64,000 nucleotides of DNA, from the NCBI GenBank assembly GCA_029582165.1, contig CM055890.1, positions 6,013,787 through 6,077,786 of the forward strand, in the 5' to 3' direction. Made by a program: the position numbers and the translations under genes. The DNA is from Portulaca oleracea (lineage: Eukaryota; Streptophyta; Magnoliopsida; Caryophyllales; Portulacaceae). Below, in pieces: positions 10,819 through 21,940 of the stretch. The notes beneath the pieces are model-generated. The model made no database searches. It was given only the letters and a program-made list of their open reading frames with translations, and was not told where the DNA came from. Every line of letters starts with the position of its first letter. Positions within the stretch are counted from its first letter, which is position 1.

Positions 10819-11371
10819 TTCTTCCGTTATTCTACCATGAAGCTCTGGAAATGCGACCTGATCCAGTGAGGGTTGAGTGGAGGAGAAAAGCTCTTGGTAG
10901 TACTAGACGATGACTGCTTGTATAGCTTCTTGGCATATATGAGTGTTCCCGTTCTCATCGGTGAGTGAGTTGATCGAGTTCTTTTGCCTTCGTTGTTTCA
11001 CCCTTGCGTGGAAGAAGGAATTTTGCGGTCACCCTCCTTGACCGCATGTGGTGAGCTTGTTGCGCCTAATACTGTTCATTTAAGGCTTCTACCTTTTCCA
11101 GCTATTGCTCGGTCTCCCTAAGCTGATGAATATTCTGGGATGTGGGTGGTATTGTGGAAAGGGCCTGGAATTTCTTCCTTAGTTCTTGGGCTTTATTGGC
11201 AAGCCCATGAAACTTAGCCGTCCCCCATTCCGCAAATGATGCTCCACATGCTTTCAATCATCCAGAAATAGACCCATGGTTATTCTCCGTTTCAGCTCAC
11301 TTTTCTTTGACCAAATTTTAAAACTCCTCATCAGTGGTCCATATGGCTTCAAATTTGTTGATCTTCGGTAC

Positions 11372-12101
11372 TCACCCTGTTGTGGGTCTCTCCGCCTCCG
11401 TGTCTAGCATAATTGGCAGGTGATCGGATCCAACGCAGAGGATGTGTCTCACCTTGGTATCAGTCCATCTGTTATACCACTTATCGTTAACTAGGAACCT
11501 ATCCAACCTCTCCTCCAAGTTCTCTTCCTCTTGTCTCCGATTGCTCCACGTGAAAGGATATCTCATCGAACCCGCATCTTGTAATCCCCTATTTACCATG
11601 ACTCTCATGAATTCCCTAGCCTCATTATAGTCAAAGCTTCCACCTCCTTTCTTCTCACTAGGGTATAGTATCCCATTAAAGTCCCCCGAAGCAAGCCCAA
11701 GATAAATCCATTTGACCTTCTAAGAAATTCAGGAGTTCCCAGGAGTTTTTCTTCATTGCTTTCTCGCTCCACCCATAGAAACCAGTAGCTCTGCAGTTTC
11801 TGCCCTCGATTCCAACAATCCCATCAATGTGATGATAAGAGAAGGAGCTCATGGAGAAGTTTATATTTTCCTTCCACATCATAATTAGACCCCCCGCCCG
11901 TCCTCTAGGGGGAGCTACAATACAACCCACCATTCCACATCGGCTTCGTATAGGCATCATCTCAGCAACAGTTCTTTTAGTCTCCATCAAGAAGACTACA
12001 TCTGGGGAGTATTTCCGTATTAGTCTACCTAAGGATGCAACTGCCCCGGGACTCCCCAACCCGCGACAGTTGTAACTCAGGAGTTTCATTGTTCGCGACA
12101 A
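11372..12101 (-). pseudogene. LINE ORF2 start: apurinic endonuclease domain, frameshifted
   Basis: ORF2 begins near 12101 with 'MKLLSYNCRGLGSPGAVASLGRLIRKYSPDVVFLMETKR', the hallmark start of plant LINE endonucleases (Asn in YNCRG, Glu in METK). The C-terminal part, in a different frame, is 'MRYPFTWSNRR...LEERLDRFLVNDKW...DHLPIML', where the SDH motif carries the catalytic Asp and His. At least one frameshift separates the two halves. Between 11371 and 10819 only decayed linker sequence is seen. Confidence 0.8.
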
Positions 12102-12219
12102 GGGTGCTCCGCAGTCACCCCCGCCGATCTTTGTGAGTCAATCATTTCTGTGTCCTGCATTCTCCCTTTTTTCTCCTTAATTTCCACCTTCATTAATTGT
12201 AGTTGTTCTACATTTATCG

Positions 12220-13099
12220 TCATCTCTCCTTTTCTTTTTCTGCTGTCACTGGATTGCTTTCTTTGAGATCCGTTGCTGGGTATGAGTCTCTTCCATAAGC
12301 CTCTGCTACCATCGGAAACATCCCTCGCTTTCCCTTTCTCTCCCTCCCCACCACAGCTTGCTTCCGGTTATTGATTGCTCCCCTGGCGCTATTTGTGTTG
12401 GGTTGTTCATCACCTTGTGAAGGTCGGTCATTGTCTGCCAATTTACTGCTTGTTTCCTTGGCCTGGGAAATTACCTCCTTATCGCCTCCTTCCACTGCCG
12501 TTCTAGAGTTATGAGAGTCATCTTTGCGTGTGGAGATTGCTGCTTCCAAGACTTCTTTTAGGGACCTCTTAACTGCCGGTTGTTTCCTTTGTACTTCCAC
12601 TCACCTTTGTCTATCGCTGGAGTCATGGTGTCCTTTGAGTCAAAAACCAGTTCTTCCCTTCCCGACCCCCTACCCCATACTTCTGCTGCCTATAATACTT
12701 GGTAGGAGATGCGCAAAGCCATTCACCATATTGACCTTTGGTTTCATCATCGTCCTGCGATTCGCATTCCTCTTCGATCCACATGTTCCAAACGCCCACA
12801 CTTGTAACAAAAGTTAGGGAGTTACTTGTATTTGAAGGGCACCCACTTGGTCCCCGCCTCCCTAAAACTCGTGATGGCCCCTCTTGGTAGTGGGTCTTCA
12901 ATATTCACTCTCACCTTAAACGCCACAAAGCGCCATTGTTGCCCACCCCATATGGCTTATCCGTCATTACCTTTCCTACCAGCGCCATTGTTGCCCTAGC
13001 CGCAAAGTCTGCCGCATCCGTTTTTGAGCAGTCCACCACTTTTTCCTCTTCCACCGTCAGCTGTAGTTCCTTCCATCTATTCATGAGTGGGGAATCCAT
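12220..13099 (-). pseudogene. LINE ORF1 (gag-like, DUF4283/CCHC type), broken
   Basis: Starts at 13099 with 'MDSPLMNRWKELQLTVEEEKVV', typical of the DUF4283 gag-like ORF1 of plant LINEs. It continues in the same frame after a stop (12901) towards a remnant of the CCHC region and the 'YGEWLCASPTKYY' motif, then in another frame to a low-complexity basic C terminus ending at 12220. Stops and frameshifts break it into three parts. The sequence from 13100 to 13272 is a plausible 5' UTR with a CT-rich stretch. Confidence 0.72.
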
Positions 13100-13287
13100 A
13101 TTGGATTAAGTGCGAAGAATCACCGATGGATTCTATGGAAAAGCATCGTAACAAGGACAACGAACTGGCCCCTACCCTCGAACCCAGTAGAGCGGCGCTC
13201 ACCCTAGGAGAGAAAGAGAGGATGAGGATTAAAAAGCAAGCCTTAAATATACATAAAGAGATCATTATTGAGAAAGTTGAAATTTTT

Positions 13288-14280
13288 AGAAAATATGGAA
13301 AGAATGGGTAAACTTGGGTCGGATTGGGTTACATAATAACCCACTTGAAGAAAACGTCAACCAATGGTAAATTATAGGACAACAAACAAATGGAGAATAT
13401 TTCAGGGGGCATTGTTATATGTCGCCCCCTTTTTTACTAACGTCGCCCCCCCCTTTTGACGGTTTTGCCCCTACTCATATTGAACTTATTATCTCTCCTC
13501 TCTCTCATTCTCTCATTCTCTCATTACTCACTATCTCTCCTCTCTCTCGTTCTCTCAAATTCTCTTACTGTATTATTTAGGATAGTTAAAATTCAAGTTA
13601 GAGACAAAATGTAAGTTGGTAGATCATCGGATGAAGAAGAGGTTAGTTTCTTTAATTTGTTATAAAAAAATTGATGAAAAATGAACAAAAAAATTCGCCT
13701 GAAGGCTAAAGACGCACCCCAGTCATGGCCTTGCGTGGTTGGGCCACACGTGGCATGCGACTAGGCCATGGTGCGGCCGCGATGCCAATGGCTCCGCCAT
13801 GGCCTGGCCACGATCCCCATTCAGCTTTGCCACGGCATGAGCGCAATTGTCCTATGGTCTGGGCATGGTGGGGGCGAATTTTAGGTGCAGCCCAGGCCTC
13901 CTTCGATTAATTTTAAAAAAAAAAAAATTTAAAGTGAATATTAATAATATTGTTATTATTATTAATTATATTAGTGATTAATATAATTATATTATTTATT
14001 AATTATTATTATATTATTATTTATAGTAGTGGTTAATATTGTTATTATTATTGTTATTAATAATATTATTATTTATTTATTAAAAAATTATTATTAATGT
14101 TATTGTTATTGTTTATATTATTGTTGTTATAATATGATTCTATTTATTTTTGTTGTTATTTATACTTGTTAATGTTTTTATTGTTAGAAAGTAACATTGT
14201 CGTTTATATTATTAATATTATTATTATTAATATTGTTAACGTTGTTATTATTATTAGTAGTGTTCAACTAATTTGATTTT
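13288..14280. other. CT-rich, then GC-rich, then (TTA)-rich non-coding block
   Basis: From 13405 a doubled GTCGCCCCC/T-run motif is followed by a CT-rich microsatellite (about 13490-13560) and a short exon-like stretch ending at a possible splice donor (AAGAGGTTAGT near 13640). Next come a GC-rich island (13700-13910), an A run and about 330 bp of irregular TTA/TTATTA repeats up to a polypyrimidine-TTGCAG acceptor at about 14280. It looks like the 5' end and first intron of a decayed transposon gene, but no known terminus was found. The frame at 13725-13910 in the GC island is not called. Confidence 0.35.
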
Positions 14281-14483
14281 ACTTTTGCAGGTTCCGTTAC
14301 GGGAATTTTGCGGAAATGATGTAGATTATTTATTGTATTTTGATACCAACGAAACATTTAATTCACTTGATGTTGTTCATAAATGTGAAAACAGAATAGC
14401 TCGAGGAATCCGATTTCGGTTTGTACGAGTTACCCACAAGGTTTTTATGAAATGTTTGAGGTACGGTATGTACCGACGCAGAT
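14281..14483 (+). pseudogene. exon-like fragment of unknown gene, cut by copia LTR
   Basis: After a good 3' splice signal (polypyrimidine tract plus TTGCAG) an open frame encodes 'VPLREFCGNDVDYLLYFDTNETFNSLDVVHKCENRIARGIRFRFVRVTHKVFMKCLRYGMYRRR', then runs into the copia LTR at 14484. I do not recognise the protein family. It is not low complexity and could belong to a transposon or a host gene interrupted by the copia insertion. No continuation was found on the right side of the copia remnant. Confidence 0.3.
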
Positions 14484-15278
14484 TGTTTTGGGTTTTAGGT
14501 GATCTATTTCCTAAACAAATAGAAATTAATTAGCGGAATATTTATAACAATTACAAAACAATTAATCACCCAGGAAATAAATAATTGCAAAGGCTTAGTA
14601 ATATACTTGATCGTTAATCCGACTGATGCAGAGGTTGACCTTTGAGATTCCAACGAAGAAATCCTCTACCGCAGGTCCACGCAACACTCTGGGAACTCGA
14701 TTGCTAGATCGACCCGATTGAGACAAATTTCAATATAAGATGTATGTGTTTCGGTATGATGTAGTTTGTTTCAAGAAACAATAACTGCAAACTAGGAGAA
14801 GAGAAACTCAGGAAATCACCTTGGTATCTCTCTAAAAGTCTCAAGTAGTTCACTCGATCTAAATCTCTCAGAGAGACTCCCTTTTATAGTGTTTAGACGA
14901 CTTGGCGGAAGGGTTAACTAAAACCCTAATAACCGACATACTCAAAAACGCCGTGTGAGGCCCAACACGGTCCATGTTGTAGGCAACACGGTCCGTGGTG
15001 ACCTCAACACAGTCCTTCTTGGTTCACCACGGTCCGTGGTGAGCCCAACTTGGCCCGTGTTGAGTTGATTTCTCATTTCTAAACATAATACGATATTACT
15101 TAGGTTACATACATTGTTCTAGGGCACTGACTTGCGTGATCCAGTAGGATCAAATAATATAGTTGTAATTAAACATATTTAATTACCAGTTATAGAGGTC
15201 TCTAGCAAGACATATAATCATTATATTATTTTGATTTAAACTCCATGTATATTGAACATTGTCGGAACATTCCCAATA
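14484..15278 (-). repeat. copia 3' LTR with CACGGTCCGTG palindromes
   Basis: About 795 bp, minus strand from TATTGGGAATG (consensus probably TGTTGGG) to CCCAAAACA. A TATA box lies around 14882-14888 (TATAAAAG on minus). Between 14950 and 15065 it carries several short near-palindromes of the form CACGGTCCGTG, a motif that recurs in unrelated LTRs at 41519-41600, 46150-46240 and 62280-62420. Confidence 0.7.
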
Positions 15279-16088
15279 TTCTCCCACTTGTCCGACAAGT
15301 GTTCGATTCCTTAAATTCCCTTGTCACTTACTGTCTCAAGTTCGGATAAGGTAAGCTGAAGTCATCCTTATGTAAGACTCGAACGTTCCCCGATTTTCGA
15401 GTTAGACTATGAAAAGAAGATAATCATCTGTTGATTCATCTGAGCTCGGCCAAGCGTTTTCAGTCCAATCTCACCGAGTGCCCAATGAGACAACTGTCCC
15501 TAACAGGGAGGACAATGCCATCTTGTTCAGATACATATTCTCACTGTTACCAAAGGCGTTTGACGTGCTCCAAAGTTACAACAGACCATGTAGTCTATTT
15601 ATTGAACTCAGGATTTAGGAATCTTCCTTGTGTAGCGAGAGCTCTTATGGCTTTCCCAAATTGAAGAGCTCACACTGCGAGTCAGTTCGGTGGTTGTTCT
15701 CAACATTACCCTTGTGATTGATTTATGATGTCACCACATCACCATGATCATGGAATTCGATCATGATCTTAACCCTACATGCTAATTGTGTTGATATTAT
15801 CACTGTCCCTACGTGATAATACAATTAGGAACCAAGTCGACTATCGACCAAGACTAGCGTTATCAAGTTCAATTAATGTGGTTTCAGAAATCAGACCTCA
15901 TCCAATTTCCCATTTTGAATTCGCTAACCTTTTTGGACATTTACATAATTCTAAGTCACAATTAATGTAAAGTTTGAATCTTATTCTTATTGATGAATCC
16001 ACAAGGTCATAATTCATGAACAATTCATTTAAACTTGACTTGTTCACATTCCGGTATTTGATTAATACATATTTCCCATGCATGACTA

Positions 16089-17110
16089 TCATGCTCTAAC
16101 TGCAATAGGGGTTTAGTTCACAATACTTGCAATGAACCTGACACATTTTTATATCATCTCCACTAACGACCTTTCGTATGGGGTGATATCTCCGGAACTC
16201 ATGTTTGGATTCATAGTGAGCTTCATTTCCTTTGCTTGAGTGATGACTCCTATCAACAAAGCTCTATTCCTCTCGCAAGGGTAGAAGCAACACCCAGTTC
16301 TAAAACGAACTTCACAATCCTAACAGTTTCTGTCGCAGCTTCTAAAGTCGCGCCATACTTATCTTATTTGTAGAATCAAACTCGTGTCATGTTGGGAACC
16401 TCTTCCACTTCACCTCAAAACCACTTAGATAGATTGTACAATTTCGTCTGATCTTTCAGATAATCATACCTTTTTGACATAGATGTAGCATCAATGTAAC
16501 TGTTCACACTTAGCTTTTATTAACTATTGTAGACTGAGGACATATCGTTAGTTTTGTTCATACATATACATATACACAATGCATATGTTATGTTAGGCTT
16601 TGAACATCTTTTGTCATACTTTAGTCCCATGCTTAGAGCATGAGTTATAAGTCTCATCCTTTTTAGGTCTCCTGCTTGTTTCAAGACAATCAGATTCACC
16701 TAAGGATATGCCATGATTCATGGAAATTAATCCATTCTTGAAGCGGGTTTGAACTATTCAACACCTTATCAACTTTGATTCAAGCAATCAAAATCTTTAA
16801 TATATCATTATAGATCTTGCCTTCAAGAAAATTCTAAGCCCCACCATTCCTTCATTTTGAAAATTATTCCCAAGTCAACCTCAGTGGATTGCAACGTAAG
16901 AATCTTTTTCTCAATAGGCAGTATGTCAACCACATACAACATCAGGAATGCATTGCTCCCACTGAAATTCTTGTAAACACAAATTATTTCAGCACATTTT
17001 AGTACATCAAACCTTTTGATGCCCTTGTCAAGGTGATCGATGATTCCAACTATTAAAAGCTCCCTTAAGACCACATATGGTTTCACAAACTTATTTGATG
17101 GTAAACTAGC
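16089..17110 (-). pseudogene. copia RT-RNase H fragment, catalytic Asp lost
   Basis: Translated on the minus strand in several frames, 'ETICGLKGAFNSWNHR' matches the copia 'LKKSIYGLKQAPRAWN' block. It is followed by 'FDVLKCAEIICVYKNFSGSNAFLMLYVVDILPIEKKILTLQSTEVDLGIIFKMK', where the catalytic YVDD reads YVVD (16924-16935). Near 16090-16225 'SKHEFRRYHPIRKVVSGDDIKMCQVHCKYCE' corresponds to the end of copia RNase H. The domain has frameshifts, stops and a destroyed active site. Confidence 0.75.
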
Positions 17111-17688
17111 ATCTAATATAGAAGGTTTTGGACAATGATTCTTATGTACACATTGTTTTTTTCATAAGAAAGTTCATACTTTGTGTTATTCTCATTTTCA
17201 TGTACCATTGCAGTAATCTTCTACCTGCACTATTCAGTCTACACATTCTACAATGAAACTCAGACCTTCATATTCATTGGAAGAAGGAGTTCTTGCTTAA
17301 AGTGCAAAGTTTCAAAAGGTATTAAGAGCAGTTAATCATCTAATGTTAAAACTTGCTTGTACCTTAGCATTCCGATAGAATTAGGTCATACATAGACTAA
17401 TATAGAGTTTTATTAGAACAAATACAACAATCAAAATTCTCTTAGAAATCGTGCAAAATTATGTCATTCCTTTACAACAAGGAATATAAAAGGTGGAAAT
17501 GAGTTTTGGGAACTCGAAAAAGTTCAAGAAATGAAATGTCATGACACCTTTTTTTTTATTTTTTTTTATGCTAGTATGGGGTCCACTAATCATAAAATTA
17601 AAATAAAAACATGGAAGTTTGATAACAATTCAAATATGAGAAATTGTTGGATTATGTTATCATTTGCTATTTTGAGTCTTAACCCAAA

Positions 17689-17719
<31 letters not shown>

Positions 17720-18592
17720 TTATTCCCAACTACTAATAGAGTTTATTATTTTTTTTAAATAAAAGTATATATGTATTAGAATTTACACTCATCCATCTCA
17801 TATACATCCTTACCAAAATTTATGGAAATAGTTATATATTTTTAGGTCCTTTATATTTTTAAGTCCTTTATTTTTTTATTTTTAATATTATCTATGCGTG
17901 AGTCCTTGGGTTTCGTTTTTAAGTCATTGATTTTTAATTAATATGTTGTAAGTCTTTTTTATTTAAGTTGTGTGATTGTACTTGATTGATTTAATTTTAA
18001 TATGTTTATAATTTTATCTATGCATGAGTACTATCATGGATGATTATGTTATTTTTAATTTTATATTGTTCATTTTTAAAATTGATCACATTTTAGAAAA
18101 ATAATGACTATATTTTTAAATATTTATCATTACTAATAATTAAACAAAGCTTAAAAAGTACAAACATAAATGAGTATATAATTAAGATAAAGTAAGTTTC
18201 ACAAATATATATTTTAATGTGAAAAATTAGGAATTAATTCCTATTGTTATTTAAAAATTGGAATGAAATTGCAAAATGTAGGAATCATGAGTGATGTGGA
18301 AAGGGTGGACCCTCACTAATATTCCAAAAACATGAATCACTATTGCATTTGCTCTTACTGTATCCTTCACTTTGTTTAGTAAAGGCCTTTTCTTGCTCTT
18401 TTTGTTGATTAAATATAGAAACTGTAATTCTAGATACATCGTCCATTGAATGAGATTCTAAATAGGCCTCACTTGCATGGATCGAATTTTTTAAGCTTAT
18501 GCATGCCATTTGGCATTATTTTATTGGTGTACTAATTTGATAGTGATCTTGACTTGCATGGATTGAAGTAGAAGAGTAGTCCATTAAGACAG
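17111..18592. other. AT-rich stretch with no supported gene
   Basis: Only AT-rich sequence is seen, including an ATT trinucleotide run at about 17690-17720. A minus-strand frame at 18285-18509 is not low complexity but matches nothing I know. Two similar ACTTGCATGGAT boxes near 18471 and 18552 could mark a small duplicated or inserted segment. Confidence 0.4.
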
Positions 18593-18827
18593 GTGGAGCC
18601 AGAAACTGATTCTGTGAATGCTTATGCAACTGAGTTTGATGATGCTGAAGACTGAAGAGGATCATTTGGTTGAGAAATAGGCAACAAATCCACATACTGA
18701 ACTTAGAGAATTGAATGCGATGAAGCTAGCAGAACTGCGGGCACTTGCTAAAGCTAGAGACATTAGCAGATTCTTCAAGTTAAAAAAGTCTAAGCTTGTG
18801 CGGCTGCTCTTTGAAGAATCTATATAA
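18593..18827 (+). pseudogene. 3' fragment of a Rho-N/SAP-like (RHON1/BP-73-type) gene
   Basis: The frame ending at TAA 18825-18827 reads 'HTELRELNAMKLAELRALAKARDISRFFKLKKSKLVRLLFEESI'. This is the pattern of the C-terminal Rho-termination-factor N domain of plant RHON1/BP-73-like proteins, where a motif of the type 'MKLPELRALAKSRGIKG...KKSELVELL' ends the protein. Upstream, in a shifted frame, 'VEPETDSVNAYATEFDDAED' looks like the acidic linker of such proteins. An in-frame TAG and a frameshift separate the two, so this is a dead gene piece. It may be a duplicated or captured last exon. The family match is from memory of the motif. Confidence 0.5.
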
Positions 18828-20200
18828 TTCTCGGTTCAACAGTACTAGGACTCCATGGGTAATAGAGTGGTGTCATGGTCTACATTTTGGCTTCATACTT
18901 GAGTTTAGGTTGTTAGTTAGGAAAACCATGAATTTGTGTTTCTTTTGTTCTGTGCTAAGCTTTCTTTGTTTAGAAGGCATAAAACCTGACTCAAGGATCC
19001 GTTCTTTACTTTTTTTCCCCTTCTGTAAACATTTTTTTGGATGGGATTTTCCTTCTGTTGCTTTTGCTTCTCAGCAGGGATATGGTGTATGGCTGAAATC
19101 CAAGGTAGAGGATGCTTTCCGGTTTCCTCGTTGGTATATGGACTCTCATGCTTTTACTTTCATGCTTTGATAACAATAAACTGTGCAAAATTATGACCCA
19201 TTTTTGTTGGATATGATTGCGATTCGTGATGAGCAAAATTTTTCACTTTACCTTTCACTCTTCTTTAGCTAATTCCTCCAAAACAAATGCATCAAAAAAT
19301 TGCATTATGGTGACTGTCAAGGAGCATGAAAGATGACACTTTTTTAGTGTATCGGTGCAATGCACATGTTTAACGTTATATATTGATTGTTCGATATACA
19401 TGAGCGATGTGGGTTGTAGTACTGATTGTTAATTTATGGATGAAGTTTTGTAATTGTGTTTCATATGTATTTTAGTTTAGGATTACGGTATAGCTAAAAT
19501 TCAATTATAGAATTATTATTGATGATATTATCATTTATGGCATCTTTTATTTTGTAATTGTATTTTTTATTAGAGTACGTTATTTTCTTTTAGTGATGGT
19601 ATGTCTTTTTAATTTATAATTTCCATGTACATTTATATTGTAGTTATCTTTTTATTATTAAAATATTTAATTTTTAGTACATCCGTACATCACACGAGTT
19701 TAAGACTAGTAATAATAATGACATTAATACTAATAATAACAATAACAACCATCAATGATAATATTATTAATAATAATAGCATTAATAATAACAATAGCAA
19801 TAACTATATTAATAATAATAATAACCATAATATTAATATTAATAATAACATTAACAAATATTATAATTAATTAAATTTAAAAAATCCAGAAAATAGGGGT
19901 AGTCGCACCCCACGTACGTCCCCACCACCGCGGCATCGCACGCCGGCCACAGCGCTGCGGCCATCCGACATGCCTGTTTTTTCCGGAATTTTCCGGCCGT
20001 TTTCGCGCATAACCAAAAAAACTAACCGGTGGTGTGGTGGTGTGTGGCGACGGTCTTTGTACGGACGTCTACGACATTGGCGACGGTCTCGGGTGGTAGC
20101 GGCAACTGATGGGGGTGGTTTGGTGAGAGAAAATTATGAGAGAAAGAAAGTGAGGGAGGGAGTGTTGAGAGTATGTGATTTGAGAGCAAAGGACGAACTT
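18828..20200. other. non-coding; AT-trinucleotide array then GC-rich island
   Basis: 18828-19650 may be the 3' flank of the Rho-N fragment, and the frame at 18796-19170 has no recognisable domain. 19700-19870 is an irregular AAT/AATAAC array, followed by a GC-rich island (19910-20110) and a GAGA-rich stretch (20115-20160). The order mirrors, in inverse orientation, the block at 13490-14270. Confidence 0.4.
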
Positions 20201-20228
20201 AAAAACTTATGCAAGAAGTTGACTGATA

Positions 20229-20972
20229 GAGATCCGCTTAGCCTTGATCTCACCTTTGGGGACCCTAGGTTCATAGAGGGTACATGACGTCCAAGCAGTC
20301 CAAAGGGGAGCAAAGTCACATGAAAGAAGTCCATGGAAGTATATAAGTCATGTGGAAGAGAAGTCCATAGAAGAGAAGTTATTTTAGTAGTATTTGCTTT
20401 TTCATTATTAGTAGTTATTTTTTTTTTTATTAATAGCTAAGTTTGTTACAGTAGTTGCTTTTATTATTTAAGTTGTAAGGTATAATGCCAAGTAGTATTT
20501 AGTAGGTGGAACGTCACTTAGGAGGAGGGTAGACGTCAATATTAGGAGTCCTAATCCTAATTGGATTAGTTACAATTGGACGAATCCTTCTAGGATTTGG
20601 CCTTCCTAATCTTAATTGGATTAGTTTCAAAATTGGCCTTCCAAGACTAGGACTCCTAATATTGACATCTACCTTCCTCCTAAGTGACGTTCCACCTACT
20701 AAATACTACTTGGCATTACGCCTTACAACTTAATTAATAAAAGCAACTACTATAACAAACTTAGCTACTAATAAAGAAAATAACTACTAATAATGAAAAA
20801 GCAAATACTACTAATATAACTTCTCTTCTATGGACTTCTCTTTCACGTGACATGTATAATTCCATGGACTTCTTTCATGTGACTTTGCTCCCCTTTAGCT
20901 TGTTTGGCTGTCATGTACCCTCCATGAACGTAGGGTCCCAAAAGGCGAGATCAAGGCTAAGCGGATCTCCAT
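20229..20972. repeat. large inverted repeat made from a gypsy 3' tail
   Basis: Two arms of roughly 350 bp, about 92 percent alike by eye, meet near 20590-20620. The left arm starts GATCCGCTTAGCCTTGATC near 20230 and the right arm ends with its reverse complement near 20968. Each arm begins with the end of a gypsy-type reading frame ('DGDPLSLDLAFWDP...MEGT') followed by non-coding LTR-proximal sequence. Transcription across it would give a long hairpin RNA. It could come from two tail-to-tail insertions or from an inverted duplication. Confidence 0.8.
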
Positions 20973-21264
20973 CATTCTCCCCTAGTTGCAAAGAGTTTGT
21001 CCTCAAACTCGGTTGAATGCATTGGACCTCCCTCTTGGGTGAGCGGGGCTGATCTCCATCACCCTCCATGAACTTAGGGTACCCAAAGGTGAGACCAAGG
21101 CTAGGTGAATCTCCATCATGGACTACAATAGTAAAATGGGGGCGACAAAGAGTAAAGGGAACATGGAATAGTCTAAACATCATATATGGTCCTCCTGGGA
21201 GCATTATCTCAGCGGGAAAAGTATAAGTTGATATCAAATTTGGATCGATTAAGTTGGCCACCAT
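20911..21264 (-). pseudogene. 3' end of a gypsy-type polyprotein frame
   Basis: A 117-codon minus-strand frame contains 'QPSLRTNSLQLGENDGDPLSLDLAFWDPTFMEGT'. It resembles the post-integrase end of Ty3/gypsy polyproteins, where a stretch like 'R(T/A)NSLQ.GENDGDP' precedes the stop. It also contains an internal partial duplicate ('VVHDGDSPSLGLTFGYPKFMEGDGD'). No catalytic domain is present. It runs directly into the palindrome at 20229-20972. Confidence 0.45.
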
Positions 21265-21508
21265 TAAAATTTAAATGAGAAATTGATGTGCTTTATATGG
21301 TATCTTTTCTTGGGTTGGGCAATTGGGACAGGTTGAAATAGTTGTTAAATTTGGGTTGGATAAATAGAAAAAAGAGAAATATTGTCTACATCTTTAGTCA
21401 CTTCGGTCTATGTCATAGTTTGAAAAAAAAAAATCTATCTTTGTACTCGATTCTTCGGTCTATGTCATCGTTTAAAATTGCGTTGGATAAATAGGAAAAA
21501 AAAAATAT

Positions 21509-21940
21509 TGTTCAAAGGTCGGGCCGGGCTGGGCCGGGTTACGGGTCGGAAATTTTTTACCCATCAGCTGAGTCGACCTGGCCCGACCATCGGGTGAGGT
21601 ATCTTCGGCCCAAGCCCTGACCCTACGGGCCGCGGGCCAAAACATATATAAAATGGATTTTTTTTAATTAAAAAAGCAAAAAAAATTACCCTTTTTATTT
21701 ATTTATTTAGCCGGGTCGTCGGGTCGGGCCACAAAAAACTAAAACCTAATCTAAGATTTTTTTAAAAAAATTGTATTTAGTTGGGTCGCGCGGGCCGGGC
21801 CGGGTCACCGACCCCGGCCCGAGCCCGACTCGGCCATACATCAGGGCCCCGACTTTTTCGGGCCGGGCCGGGTCACCTTCTAAAATTGTTACATTGACTC
21901 GCATTTTTTCGGGTCGGGCGAGTCCTCGGCCCATTGAACA
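21509..21940. mobile_element. possible non-autonomous hAT-like element, GGGCCGGG-rich
   Basis: About 430 bp very rich in GGGTCGGGCCGGG-type motifs in both strands. Its ends are imperfect inverted repeats (TGTTCAAAGG at 21509, and TGTTCAATGG as reverse complement ending 21940). Similar GGGCCGGG-rich short elements occur in plant hAT families. No clear 8-bp target duplication was found, so the class is tentative. The minus-strand frame inside it is compositional and not called. Confidence 0.4.

Larger units (their letters stand above)
7981..13272 (-). mobile_element. near full-length L1-type LINE, degenerate
   Basis: A 5.3-kb non-LTR retrotransposon on the minus strand. Its order is ORF1 (gag-like, DUF4283-type start at 13099), endonuclease (from 12101), reverse transcriptase, zf-RVT region and RNase H, ending in a short A tail (nine T on the plus strand at 7981-7989). 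An imperfect target duplication flanks it: AAAGTTGGAAATTTTT at the tail (from 7970) and AAAGTTGAAATTTTT at 13273-13287. Coding frames change many times, so the element is dead. The C-terminal RNase H identifies the plant L1 group that carries this extra domain. Confidence 0.85.
14484..17110 (-). mobile_element. 5'-truncated Ty1/copia remnant
   Basis: On the minus strand this contains, in order, the C-terminal half of a copia reverse transcriptase (17110-16823), RNase H sequence ending near 16089, about 0.8 kb of non-coding 3' region, a polypurine tract (CAAGTGGGAG at 15281-15290) and a 3' LTR (15278-14484). Everything upstream of mid-RT (gag, protease, integrase, 5' LTR) is missing, so no target duplication can be checked. 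Confidence 0.75.

Noticed and set aside
13725..13910. GC-rich 61-codon frame
   Set aside because: Compositional frame in a GC island, probably intronic; no conserved motif.
18796..19170. 124-codon frame downstream of the Rho-N fragment
   Set aside because: It starts inside the end of the Rho-N reading frame in a different phase and has no recognisable motif; probably 3' flank.
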